Source: Candidatus Gastranaerophilales bacterium (GTDB lineage: Bacteria > Cyanobacteriota > Vampirovibrionia > Gastranaerophilales > Gastranaerophilaceae). From it: 49,917 nt of DNA. Shown here one piece after another: positions 1-7,632 of the stretch. The notes beneath the pieces were generated by a model that made no database searches, was not told the DNA's origin, and saw only the letters and a list, made by a program, of their open reading frames with translations. Each line of letters starts with the position of its first letter. Position 1 is the first letter of the stretch. The DNA is taken from NCBI GenBank assembly GCA_944324285.1, contig CALUVR010000017.1, forward strand, positions 1 to 49,917, given 5' to 3'. The translations under genes and the position numbers were made by a program.

Positions 1-6
1 TGTCAT
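1..6 (-). CDS. Start of an off-window leftward gene (two codons visible)
   Basis: Only ATG (6-4) and the next codon ACA lie inside the window. The call rests on a strong Shine-Dalgarno sequence, AAGGAG at 21-16, nine bases upstream of this ATG on the minus strand. The product cannot be judged. It would be read in the same direction as glmS and the small ORF to its right. Confidence 0.35.
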
Positions 7-33
7 TTCCAATTTCTCCTTAATTTGTTTTTG

Positions 34-45
34 TACCGGCCGGTA
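34..45. other. 12-bp perfect palindrome
   Basis: TACCGGCCGGTA is a perfect GC-rich palindrome without a loop in otherwise AT-rich DNA, just upstream of the ribosome site of the left-edge gene. It could be an operator half-site pair. No second copy was noticed in the window. Confidence 0.3.
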
Positions 46-120
46 AGTTTTTTAATTCCAACCCGGCCACATCATTACGAAACAGTCTACAACCAAAACA
101 TCTGAAAATCAAATTATGTA

Positions 121-285
121 TTAACTTTCCTTAACGTATGAAACACTTAGTTCAATATAATTATTTTCAGATTTCACTATAGCCCAGCGCAGAGGCTTTA
201 TGCCTGCATCAGAAAGTGCGCGCTCTATAATCCCGTCATCAAACGGAAAATTTACTGTTAATTTTATGTTTTCCGACACTATCAA
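121..285 (-). CDS. Small hypothetical protein (about 54 aa) directly downstream of glmS
   Basis: A short leftward frame begins right after the glmS stop and ends with TAA at 123-121. With TTG at 285 as start it encodes 54 residues. A GTG at 279 would give 52. The TTG is favoured because GGAG at 297-294, overlapping the glmS stop, sits eight bases upstream of it but fourteen upstream of the GTG. The peptide has a normal globular composition, including the run DAGIKPLRWAIVKSE, with mixed charge and no membrane helix or signal peptide. It would be read on the glmS transcript. I do not recognise a family. Without homologs it remains a candidate gene. Confidence 0.42.
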   Translation of the reverse strand: MIVSENIKLTVNFPFDDGIIERALSDAGIKPLRWAIVKSENNYIELSVSYVKES

Positions 286-290
286 GTCAA

Positions 291-2135
291 TTACTCCACG
301 GTTACTGATTTCGCGAGGTTTCTCGGCTGGTCAACGTCTTTTCCTAAAAATTCCGCAATATAGTATGCAAGGAGCTGCAACGGTATGATTGCGATAATCG
401 GTGATAGAAGTTCCTGCACTTCAGGTACTTCTATAATATTGTCAAATAAATCCTTTAATTTTTCATCATGAGAATTTGTCAGGGCAATCATTCTTGCATC
501 TCGAGCTTTTGCTTCTTCACTGTTAGATAGAAGTTTTTCGTACACAGAACCTTTCAGAAGAATTGATAATACCGGCATTGTGTTGTCAAGCATTGCGATA
601 GGACCGTGTTTTAATTCGCCTGCCGGATAGCCTGTTGCATTTATATAGCTGATTTCTTTGAGTTTTAAAGCTCCTTCCAGTGCAGTCGGGAAGTTTATGC
701 CGCGAGCTATATAAATGAAATCTTTTGTATTAGCGTAAACTCTTGCACAGTGCTTAATTTGTTCTTTATGCGAAAGTATCTGCTCAATCTTTTGCGGAAT
801 TTGCATTAATTCGACTTTCAATGACTTCAAATCAGTTTCCGATAGGCTTTCTTTAATTTCTGCCATATACATTGCAAGAAGGTAGAAGGATACAAGCTGT
901 GCAATATAAGATTTTGTTGCAGCAACAGAAACCTCAATCCCTGCATTGACAGAAAGCAAACTATCAGCTTCGCGCGCCATAGCAGAATCCGGACGGTTTG
1001 TGATTATCAGTATATGCGAACCTTTTGCCTTGGATTGTTTTATCGCTGTCAACGTATCGGCGGTTTCGCCTGATTGCGAAACTCCTATTACAAGAGTATG
1101 CGAATCTGTTACGGTTTTTCTATATATATATTCGCTGGACGCTTCCACATCAACAGGAATACCGCAGAAATTTTCAATAATATATTTCCCAATCATTGCG
1201 GCATGTAACGAGGTTCCGCAGGCAATAATCTGTATTCTGTTTAAATGTTTCAGAGTTTCTTTTGTAAGTTTAACTTCATTTAAAATAACAGGTTCGTCAC
1301 AGGAATGCATTTTACCGACAAGAATATTTCTTATAACATCCGGCTGCTCATGGATTTCTTTTAACATAAAGTGCTTAAATCCCATTTTGCTCAAGGCTAC
1401 CGGCTCCCATGGTAATATTTCAATCTTTTGCGGCTGTTCTTTACCGTTTTCATCCAGGAGTTTCATGGAATTTTTAGTCAATGTTACTATCTGATTATCG
1501 GTTAAATACATCGCTTTCTTGGTGTGCTTGATAATAGCCGGAACATCAGAGGCAACAAAATATTCACCTTCTCCGATACCAACAAGAAGCGGTGCATTTC
1601 TTTTTGTCGCGACAAGCTTATCTTTTTCGTCATTATGAAGAACACAAAGCGCATAGGCGCCTTCAATATCTTTTGTTGCTAACCTTACTGCTTCTGTCAA
1701 ATTTTTTGTTTCTGCATACTTTCTTGCAATAAGGTGTGCTACGACTTCCGTATCTGTCTGGCTTTTAAAAACACATCCAAGGTCTGAAAGTTTTGCGCGT
1801 AGTTCTTTATAATTTTCAATAATGCCGTTGTGTACAATTACGAGATTTCCGCAATTACATGTGTGCGGATGTGCGTTTAAAACTGTCGGTGCACCATGGG
1901 TTGCCCATCTGATATGACCTATGCCGATCGTAGAGGCGGCAAGTTCTGACCTGTGAGGCATAAGTTCAGCGCTTAAATTTTCAAGCTTCCCGACAGCTTT
2001 ATACACCTCTATTTTATCAGTGCATCTCACTGCAATCCCTGATGAATCATACCCCCTGTATTCAAGCTGTTTTAATCCGTCCAATAAAATATCAACAACA
2101 GATTTATTTCCAATATATCCTACTATTCCACACAT
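291..2135 (-). CDS. glmS: Glutamine--fructose-6-phosphate aminotransferase (isomerizing)
   Basis: Makes glucosamine-6-phosphate from fructose-6-phosphate and glutamine in the cytoplasm, the first committed step to UDP-GlcNAc for peptidoglycan and other envelope polymers. The 614-residue product starts MCGIVGYIG, placing the catalytic N-terminal cysteine (Cys2, exposed after Met removal) at the right position. A GTG fifteen bases upstream is rejected because the Cys must be N-terminal; the ATG at 2135 also has GGAGAG at a good distance. Domains: Ntn-type glutaminase (about 1-240, with RWATHG and AHPH), two SIS sugar-isomerase domains (about 285-600), and the family C-terminus ending in AKSVTVE. 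Length is normal. It is separated from the upstream atp operon by a terminator and has its own promoter-like sequence. The leader of about 30 nt is too short for a glmS ribozyme. Confidence 0.97.
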   Translation of the reverse strand: MCGIVGYIGNKSVVDILLDGLKQLEYRGYDSSGIAVRCTDKIEVYKAVGKLENLSAELMPHRSELAASTIGIGHIRWATHGAPTVLNAHPHTCNCGNLVIVHNGIIENYKELRAKLSDLGCVFKSQTDTEVVAHLIARKYAETKNLTEAVRLATKDIEGAYALCVLHNDEKDKLVATKRNAPLLVGIGEGEYFVASDVPAIIKHTKKAMYLTDNQIVTLTKNSMKLLDENGKEQPQKIEILPWEPVALSKMGFKHFMLKEIHEQPDVIRNILVGKMHSCDEPVILNEVKLTKETLKHLNRIQIIACGTSLHAAMIGKYIIENFCGIPVDVEASSEYIYRKTVTDSHTLVIGVSQSGETADTLTAIKQSKAKGSHILIITNRPDSAMAREADSLLSVNAGIEVSVAATKSYIAQLVSFYLLAMYMAEIKESLSETDLKSLKVELMQIPQKIEQILSHKEQIKHCARVYANTKDFIYIARGINFPTALEGALKLKEISYINATGYPAGELKHGPIAMLDNTMPVLSILLKGSVYEKLLSNSEEAKARDARMIALTNSHDEKLKDLFDNIIEVPEVQELLSPIIAIIPLQLLAYYIAEFLGKDVDQPRNLAKSVTVE

Positions 2136-2170
2136 ATCTTTTCTCTCCACTAAACCTAGATTATAAAAAT

Positions 2171-2199
2171 ATTATATCATTAAAATTTTTATTTCGGAA
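2171..2199 (-). promoter_or_regulatory. Probable glmS promoter
   Basis: On the minus strand a perfect TATAAT lies at 2176-2171. A weak -35 (TTCCGA) lies roughly 17 bases further upstream. The predicted transcript start is near 2164, about 29 nt before the glmS ATG. It lies between the atp terminator and glmS. Confidence 0.45.
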
Positions 2200-2237
2200 T
2201 TCCTTATAAAAGTTTTACATGCACATTCAGTTGCCAG

Positions 2238-2280
2238 TAAAAATAAAACACGCAGTTTTTAGTTTCCCTGCGTGTTTTTA
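2238..2280 (-). terminator. Terminator after the atp operon
   Basis: Inverted repeat ACACGCAG (2248-2255) / CTGCGTGT (2268-2275) with a 12-nt loop. On the minus strand it is followed by TTTATTTTT, a typical rho-independent terminator. It directly follows the gamma subunit gene. T residues on the other side could make it work in both directions. Confidence 0.85.
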
Positions 2281-2303
2281 AAATCTTCTGCTTCTGCAAA
2301 TTT

Positions 2304-3233
2304 CTAACTAATCTGTTGTGCGCCAGATACGACTTCTACGATTTCCTGTGTAATTGCAGCCTGTCTTGATTTGTTGAATTCAATAGATAATGTATTAATC
2401 ATTTTTTCAGCGTTAGTTGTAGCGGCGGACATAGCGGTCATTCTTGATGCAAGTTCGCTTGCCTGAGCCTCCAGTACCGCTTGATAAATGATATTGGTAA
2501 TATACATCGGTACAACTTTTTGTAATACATTATGCATATCAGGTTCAAATTCCATTATCGGATCAATTACGTTATCGTGTAATTTTGCTTCCTTTTCATC
2601 TGGCTGTTGAAGAGGAAGAACCTCCCATGCTTCAACAAAATAACTCATCATGTTCTTAAATCTTGTTGTTATAATCTCAATTTTGTCAATTTTTTTATTG
2701 ACAAAATATTCAGCCAAATCCTCAACAACAAGTGAACATGTTGTCCCGGACGGATTATTTGCAACCTCAAGATAAGTTTTGGCAATCTCACAATCTAAGT
2801 TTTCGACTTTTCTTTTCAGTGCCGAAATACCTTTTTGACCTATAATAAAGAGAATTACATGAACTCCTTTTGCGTTATAATCCTGAATTGCCTTGAGAGT
2901 TTTTCTTACAACGTTAGCATTATAAGCTCCTGCAAGCCCTTTGTTTGATGTAATAACAAGCATTCCTGCCGTTTTTAATTCTCTTGTCTGCAGCAATTCC
3001 GGATAATTGTCAACGGCAGATTTTATTTTTAGCGTAGTTGCACTGTATGCGCCGACAGAATTTAACAGTTTCTGAAACATTCCGTTCAATTCCGCTGTAA
3101 ATGGACGTGACGCTTTTACTGTACTTTCCGCTTTTTTTACTTTTGCCGCTGCAACCATTTTCATTGCACGGGTTATTTTCTTTGTACTTTCAACACTTTT
3201 TATTCTGTTTTTTATGTCTTTAAGATTTGCCAT
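2304..3233 (-). CDS. atpG: ATP synthase gamma subunit
   Basis: Central rotor shaft of F1, coupling c-ring rotation to catalysis in the alpha/beta hexamer. The 309-residue product opens with the classic gamma N-terminus (NLKDIKNRIKSVESTKKITRAMKMVAAAK) split here as NLKDIKNRIKSVESTKKIT followed by RAMKMVAAAK. It ends with the conserved C-terminal helix around ASRMTAMSAATTNAEKMI. It is slightly longer than the usual 285-290 aa; the extra residues seem to lie in the first third (about 45-75), not in the place of the regulatory insertion of cyanobacterial gamma. That placement is inferred without an alignment. It is last in the operon, 17 nt after the small zinc-finger gene, and is followed by a terminator. 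In cyanobacterial nomenclature this gene is called atpC. Confidence 0.96.
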   Translation of the reverse strand: MANLKDIKNRIKSVESTKKITRAMKMVAAAKVKKAESTVKASRPFTAELNGMFQKLLNSVGAYSATTLKIKSAVDNYPELLQTRELKTAGMLVITSNKGLAGAYNANVVRKTLKAIQDYNAKGVHVILFIIGQKGISALKRKVENLDCEIAKTYLEVANNPSGTTCSLVVEDLAEYFVNKKIDKIEIITTRFKNMMSYFVEAWEVLPLQQPDEKEAKLHDNVIDPIMEFEPDMHNVLQKVVPMYITNIIYQAVLEAQASELASRMTAMSAATTNAEKMINTLSIEFNKSRQAAITQEIVEVVSGAQQIS

Positions 3234-3250
3234 ATCTTTTTTCCGTTATA

Positions 3251-3460
3251 TTAGTCAAAAATAAGTAATAAAATCAAAGCTACCAGTACTATATACAAAA
3301 ATGTTTTCCACAATTTTGTACGATTGAGTTTACCGATACAGCTTTTATCATTACATGTAATAACTGCATTCTGATTATTCATGCATTCAAGGCATAAGCC
3401 TTTTCCGCATACAGTACATATTCCAAATGCATCTCTATCGTGGTGATTGTAACATTTCAT
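3251..3460 (-). CDS. Small zinc-finger (B-box-like) membrane protein inside the atp operon
   Basis: A 69-residue protein between the alpha and gamma subunit genes, with 14 nt and 17 nt gaps and a good ribosome site (GGAG before ATG 3460). Residues 3-41 are rich in paired Cys/His: C3-x2-H6, C15-x2-C18, C23-x2-C26 and C36-x4-C41, resembling a B-box-type zinc finger. Residues about 50-68 are a strongly hydrophobic helix, so it is probably tail-anchored with the finger in the cytoplasm. It is not a standard ATP synthase subunit. Co-transcription suggests a role in assembly or regulation of the complex, but that is inference; it could also be an unrelated insert tolerated in the operon. Confidence 0.8.
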   Translation of the reverse strand: MKCYNHHDRDAFGICTVCGKGLCLECMNNQNAVITCNDKSCIGKLNRTKLWKTFLYIVLVALILLLIFD

Positions 3461-3474
3461 GATAAATTCTCCTT

Positions 3475-4986
3475 TTAGAAGGTTTTCTTAAATGCTTCAA
3501 GCTGTTCTTTCAATAATTTTTTATCTTCATCAGAAAGTGCACTGCCCGCATTCAGGTTATCTACGAGTTCTTTCAAATTTGAATTCAAATGAACGAACCA
3601 GTCCTTTTTGAATTTTGCAATATCAGTATTCGGAACATCGTCAAGAATACCTTCATTTGCCGCAAATAGTATTGAAACCTGTTCGGCAACGCTAAGCGGA
3701 GCATATTGAGGCTGTTTTAATACCTCCGTCAATTTTTCACCGCGGAGAAGCTGATTTTTAGTAGCCTGATCCAAGTCTGATGCGAATTGAGCGAAGGCTT
3801 CCAATTCTCTGAATTGAGCCAAATCAAGTCTTAATTTACCTGCTACTTGTTTGATAGCTTTAGTCTGGGCTGCGCCGCCTACACGTGATACAGAAATACC
3901 TGCGTTGATTGCCGGTCTTACGCCTGAGTTGAACAAGTTTGTTTCCAGGAATATCTGTCCGTCAGTAATTGAAATTACGTTTGTCGGAATATATGCTGAA
4001 ACGTCGCCTGCCTGTGTTTCAATAATAGGAAGTGCAGTAATACTCCCGCCTCCGAGGTTGTCATTTAATTTTACCGCACGTTCAAGAAGTCTTGAGTGCA
4101 GGTAGAATACATCGCCAGGATAAGCTTCACGTCCAGGTGGTCTTTTCAAAAGCAAACTCATTGCACGGTATGCCTGAGCGTGTTTACTCAAATCATCATA
4201 TACAATTAAGACATCTTTACCCTGTTCCATAAATTCTTCACCAACAGCGACACCCGCAAACGGTGCAATATACTGTAACGGTGCAGATTCGTTCGCCGTA
4301 GCTGAAACTATGATTGAATAATCCATAGCTCCGTGTTCTTCAAGAGTTTTGGCAATTTGCGCAACTGTTGAGGCTTTTTGTCCGATTGCAACATATATAC
4401 AAATTACGTTTTTACCTTTCTGGTTAATGATTGTATCAACAGCAATTGCAGTTTTACCGGTTTGTCTGTCACCGATAATTAACTCACGCTGACCTCTTCC
4501 GATAGGAGTCAGTGCATCAATTGAAGTTAACCCTGTTTGCAGAGGCTGATGTACAGATTTTCTGGTAACAATACCGGGAGCAACTCTTTCAATAGGTCTT
4601 GTTTTTGTATATTCGTAGTCGCCCTTGCCGTCAATTGCCTTACCAGTCGGGTCAATAATTCTTCCGATTAATCCGTCGCCAACAGGAACAGATGCAATTC
4701 TTCCGGTTGTTCTGACTGTCATTCCCTCTTTAATCTGGGTGTATTCACCGAGAATTACAACACCAACATTATCTTCATCAAGGTTCAGAGTAATACCAAG
4801 CGTATCTTTGCCGTCATCAAATACAACAAGTTCACTCGCCATAACGTTTCTTAAACCATAAATTCTTGCAATACCGTCACCGATTTCGATTACCGTACCG
4901 GTATTTGAAATTTCTGTTGTTGATTCATAATTTTCAATTTTGCTTTTAATAATTGAACTTATTTCATCGGGTTTTATCAGTACCAT
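3475..4986 (-). CDS. atpA: ATP synthase alpha subunit
   Basis: Non-catalytic nucleotide-binding subunit of F1, alternating with beta in the hexamer. The 503 residues match the family length. The Walker A motif [11 protein letters not shown] is present, as is the conserved stretch [20 protein letters not shown], and SISDGQIFLE-type sequence appears as [11 protein letters not shown]. The N-terminal segment (about 1-90) is the beta-barrel domain. The start ATG 4986 has AGAGG six bases upstream. The gene lies 15 nt after delta. The catalytic beta gene (atpD) and epsilon gene are not in the window, as in cyanobacteria where they form a separate operon. Confidence 0.98.
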   Translation of the reverse strand: MVLIKPDEISSIIKSKIENYESTTEISNTGTVIEIGDGIARIYGLRNVMASELVVFDDGKDTLGITLNLDEDNVGVVILGEYTQIKEGMTVRTTGRIASVPVGDGLIGRIIDPTGKAIDGKGDYEYTKTRPIERVAPGIVTRKSVHQPLQTGLTSIDALTPIGRGQRELIIGDRQTGKTAIAVDTIINQKGKNVICIYVAIGQKASTVAQIAKTLEEHGAMDYSIIVSATANESAPLQYIAPFAGVAVGEEFMEQGKDVLIVYDDLSKHAQAYRAMSLLLKRPPGREAYPGDVFYLHSRLLERAVKLNDNLGGGSITALPIIETQAGDVSAYIPTNVISITDGQIFLETNLFNSGVRPAINAGISVSRVGGAAQTKAIKQVAGKLRLDLAQFRELEAFAQFASDLDQATKNQLLRGEKLTEVLKQPQYAPLSVAEQVSILFAANEGILDDVPNTDIAKFKKDWFVHLNSNLKELVDNLNAGSALSDEDKKLLKEQLEAFKKTF

Positions 4987-5001
4987 AGTTAACCTCTTAT
5001 C

Positions 5002-5559
5002 TTACCTTAACATCAAATCTTTTTTTAATTTAGCAAGCCTGTTTTTGATACTCATATCAATAACATCATCATCAATTTTGATTACAAGACCTGCTATAAT
5101 ATCGTTATCTAATTCCCAATCCGGCTGAACTGTTTTGTTTAGTTTATTCTCAAGTTTTTGAACAACCTGTTGTTTTTCTTCTTCGGATAATTCTATCGCC
5201 GAAACAACCGTTACCGGCTGAATATTGTAGATATCATTTAATTTTTCTATATATGCTCTATAAATTTGAGAAAATTCACCAAATCTTTTCTTTTCAATTA
5301 AAATTTTTAGAAAATCAAGCATTGTATTACCGATTTCATTTTTGAAAATTTCTTCAACAATACTGATTTTCGTTTCGTAAGGAATAGTCGGATTATTTAA
5401 TATTTCTTTTAATTCCGGCGACATATTTAGAATCTGGCGGATATTTTCAAAATCTCTGCTTATATCTTCAAATGTCGACTGCTTATCATTCACGATGCCT
5501 ATTAATGCGTTCGCGTAATTCTTTGCGGAAATGGAAATATGTTCTGTTGAATTCTTCAT
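5002..5559 (-). CDS. atpH: ATP synthase delta subunit (OSCP)
   Basis: Peripheral-stalk protein that fixes the b/b' stalk to the top of F1. The 185-residue product has the usual two-part layout: an N-terminal helical bundle (about 8-110, with SAKNYANALIGIV) and a C-terminal domain with the family signature near VSAIELSEEEKQQV and the basic tail MSIKNRLAKLKKDL. The gene begins three nucleotides after the b stop, so translation is probably coupled. No clear independent ribosome site is seen. Confidence 0.93.
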   Translation of the reverse strand: MKNSTEHISISAKNYANALIGIVNDKQSTFEDISRDFENIRQILNMSPELKEILNNPTIPYETKISIVEEIFKNEIGNTMLDFLKILIEKKRFGEFSQIYRAYIEKLNDIYNIQPVTVVSAIELSEEEKQQVVQKLENKLNKTVQPDWELDNDIIAGLVIKIDDDVIDMSIKNRLAKLKKDLMLR

Positions 5560-5562
5560 AGC

Positions 5563-6072
5563 TTACAACTGTATCCTGTCTAATTCTTGTATGCTTTCAC
5601 CAATATATTTATCATGCAAATCAGGTCTGTTTTTAAGCGTGTTAATTATATGGTTTTTAGCAATAGCAACTGCCGCCGCTGCTGCTTTTTCTGTAAGTTT
5701 AGCAGATAAGCTTTTTTCTTCGGTGGCTATAGTTTTATCAACGCTGGAGTGAATTATTTCAATACGTTTTTCAGTATCTTCAAGAATGTTGTCAGAAATA
5801 GTTTTTGCAGTGTTATCCGCCAAATCCATCTGGGCTTTTATGTCGCTTTCCAGATTTTTAACGGAATCTTTTGCCTTTGATAATTTTTCTCCGGCAAGTT
5901 CTTTTGATTTTTTAACGTTTTCAATCGCGTTAATTATATCCTGCTGTAATTTTCCGATAAAGTTGGAAACATTGATTTTTTTGAATAAAAACCAGAATAT
6001 TGCCACCAGTAATACAAAGTTAAATGTATTACTTCTGACTATTATATCCCATATTTCTGCAAATTCTTTCAT
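5563..6072 (-). CDS. atpF: ATP synthase b subunit
   Basis: Membrane-anchored stalk subunit linking Fo to F1. The 169-residue product has one N-terminal hydrophobic helix (about 13-30, NTFNFVLLVAIFWFLFKKI) and then a long charged, Ala/Lys/Glu-rich helix, as expected. The gene starts one nucleotide after the b' stop and ends three before delta. Its sequence differs clearly from the adjacent b' gene, so this is a heterodimeric b/b' stalk and not a recent duplication. That arrangement is typical of cyanobacteria, chloroplasts and some other bacteria. Confidence 0.93.
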   Translation of the reverse strand: MKEFAEIWDIIVRSNTFNFVLLVAIFWFLFKKINVSNFIGKLQQDIINAIENVKKSKELAGEKLSKAKDSVKNLESDIKAQMDLADNTAKTISDNILEDTEKRIEIIHSSVDKTIATEEKSLSAKLTEKAAAAAVAIAKNHIINTLKNRPDLHDKYIGESIQELDRIQL

Positions 6073-6073
6073 T

Positions 6074-6541
6074 CTAACTGATTACCTTATTTATGACTTC
6101 ACTGTTTACATCGTTAATAGGAGTATATTCACCGAGAATTTTCTGCGAAATATTTTCAGCAAGCTCTTTGATGTTGCCTTTGAGTGCTTCTTTTGTCTGT
6201 TCAGCCTGAGAATAAAGTTCATTTTTTGCTGCCAGAATATTTTCACTGCTGAGTTTTTTTGCTTCATCTGTACGCTTTTGGGCATCATCTTTGGCAATTG
6301 TAACTTTGTCATTAATAAGCTTTTTAGCATCGTCGTGAGCTTTGTTCAGCTTAAATTCTCTGTCTGCGGTAATTCTGTCGGCTTCATCAGACATATTTCG
6401 TGCAACTTTTGTAGTTTCGTCAATAAACCCCTGTCTTTCGGATATGATATTACCCAGAGGTTTATAGAATATCATATTCATAATAAAGGTGAATATGAGG
6501 AAACTAATCATTGAAACTAAAAATGTTGCATTAAATTCCAT
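6074..6541 (-). CDS. atpF2: ATP synthase b' subunit
   Basis: Second stalk subunit. The 155-residue product has an N-terminal membrane helix (about 5-27, TFLVSMISFLIFTFIMNMI) followed by the b/b' hallmark YKPLGNIISERQGFIDE and a long coiled-coil helix rich in Ala, Lys and Glu. It lies directly between c and b with one-nucleotide gaps on both sides, matching the order c-b'-b of cyanobacterial atp operons (where it is named atpG). The presence of separate b and b' genes is one of the best lineage clues in the window. Confidence 0.92.
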   Translation of the reverse strand: MEFNATFLVSMISFLIFTFIMNMIFYKPLGNIISERQGFIDETTKVARNMSDEADRITADREFKLNKAHDDAKKLINDKVTIAKDDAQKRTDEAKKLSSENILAAKNELYSQAEQTKEALKGNIKELAENISQKILGEYTPINDVNSEVINKVIS

Positions 6542-6542
6542 A

Positions 6543-6785
6543 TTACATAAGTCCTATCAATTTAGCAGCTACAACAAGTGCGTACAAAGTACAAGCTTCT
6601 GATAACGCAGCACCCAAAAGAAAGAAACCAAATGCTTTACCTGCGATTTCAGGTTGTCTTGAGATTGCATCCATAAGACCTTTTGTTGCAATACCGATAC
6701 CGAGTCCGGCACCGATTGCACCAAAACCGATTGCGATACCGCCGCCTAACTTAGCAAGTTCCATAGTTGTGTTTGTGTCGATCAT
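6543..6785 (-). CDS. atpE: ATP synthase c subunit (proteolipid), proton type
   Basis: Forms the membrane rotor ring. The 80-residue hairpin has two hydrophobic helices, a GxGxGxG packing motif in helix 1 (G25-A-G-L-G-I-G31), the polar loop R43-Q-P-E and the ion-carrying carboxylate E63 in helix 2. Aligned by RQPE to sodium-binding c subunits (Ilyobacter/Propionigenium), the sodium-ligand Gln is replaced by I30, and the Ser/Thr after the Glu by A64. The local pattern E-A-x-T-x-Y is that of proton-binding rings. AAGGAG precedes ATG 6785. The gene follows atpB by 42 nt. Confidence 0.96.
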   Translation of the reverse strand: MIDTNTTMELAKLGGGIAIGFGAIGAGLGIGIATKGLMDAISRQPEIAGKAFGFFLLGAALSEACTLYALVVAAKLIGLM

Positions 6786-6827
6786 AATTTTCTCCTTATT
6801 TTAATTGTAGTCTTTGTAGTTATTTAA

Positions 6828-7526
6828 TTAATGCTCATCTCCGGTTGCTGCGGAAACATAGGCTATTGTCAGCATCATAAATACCGTAGCCTGAATAAAT
6901 GCTACAAGAATTTCAAATAGCATAACCGGCAGCGGGAGCAGATATGCAAATAAACCAAGTGCCACAGATACAAGAATTTCACCTGCAAGAATATTTGCAA
7001 AAAGACGGATTGCCAAACTTAAAGGTCTTGTTATCATTTCAATAAGTTCTACAAGCGTCATTATGACTCCTGTAAAAGATAATTCGTGAAATAAAAACTT
7101 AAATCCTTTAGCTTTAAATCCCATAAATACGTAATATACCAGAACAATAATTGCCATGGCAGCCGTTAGGTTCAGGTCGTTGGTAGGGGAAGCCAGTTCC
7201 CCTTGTTTAAGATGGATTAATCTTAAAGGAAGCTGCCCCATTAAGTTTGCCGTCAAAATAAACAAAAATAATGATGCAACAAGCGGTACATGATGTCTGT
7301 TTTTATTCGGAATCATTGTATCAAGAGTTCCCCAGAAGAACTGCATAACGGATTCACATACAGCTTGAAGTTTTGTCGGAACCATTGTGAGTTTTCTGGT
7401 AGCAATAAGTGCAAAAATTATAACAACAGCCATTGCAAACCACATGGTAAATATGGTATCAAGATTAAAACTCATTGCATGCCCTGCAATTACCGTGTTA
7501 TATATCCAGTGACCTGTTTCACTCAT
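6828..7526 (-). CDS. atpB: ATP synthase a subunit
   Basis: Stator channel of Fo. The 232-residue hydrophobic protein (about five to six membrane helices) carries the family signature RPLSLAIRLFANILAGE, including the essential Arg in AIRLFAN, and the C-terminal segment AFIQATVFMMLTIAYVSAA. It is the first gene of the operon. ATG 7526 has GAGGGG upstream. No atpI-like gene precedes it; the divergent neighbour is birA. Confidence 0.96.
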   Translation of the reverse strand: MSETGHWIYNTVIAGHAMSFNLDTIFTMWFAMAVVIIFALIATRKLTMVPTKLQAVCESVMQFFWGTLDTMIPNKNRHHVPLVASLFLFILTANLMGQLPLRLIHLKQGELASPTNDLNLTAAMAIIVLVYYVFMGFKAKGFKFLFHELSFTGVIMTLVELIEMITRPLSLAIRLFANILAGEILVSVALGLFAYLLPLPVMLFEILVAFIQATVFMMLTIAYVSAATGDEH

Positions 7527-7551
7527 GTTAAATTCCCCTCTTCTTGTTTTT

Positions 7552-7579
7552 ATTTTAACTCGTAAAAAAAAAATCGCAA
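7552..7579 (-). promoter_or_regulatory. Probable atp operon promoter
   Basis: On the minus strand, TTGCGA (7579-7574) and TAAAAT (7557-7552) are separated by 16 bases, ten of them a T run. The transcript would start near 7546, about 20 nt before atpB, leaving room for the GAGGGG ribosome site. The spacing is acceptable and the match is moderate. Confidence 0.45.
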
Positions 7580-7632
7580 ATTTTTTTTGTTTGCTTTAAA
7601 ATGTATTCTGTTGGCAAAATTTTCGGGGATTA

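Noticed and set aside
946-1494. 182-codon rightward frame inside glmS
   Set aside because: It lies antisense to a certain gene, with Cys/Ser/Ile-rich composition and no ribosome site.
2136-2303. glmS ribozyme/riboswitch in front of glmS
   Set aside because: The predicted leader is only about 30 nt and the gap contains a terminator and a promoter; no ribozyme-like structure fits.
6106-6330. 74-codon leftward frame within b'
   Set aside because: A shifted-frame shadow of the b' coiled coil; Lys/Met-rich without support.
5786-6514. 242-codon rightward frame antisense to the b and b' genes
   Set aside because: Very Phe/Ile/Cys-rich composition typical of antisense reading of Lys/Glu-rich coiled coils; the sense genes are certain.
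6543-6785. Sodium-dependent ATP synthase
   Set aside because: The Na+-ligand positions of the c subunit are Ile and Ala; the pattern around E63 is of the proton type.
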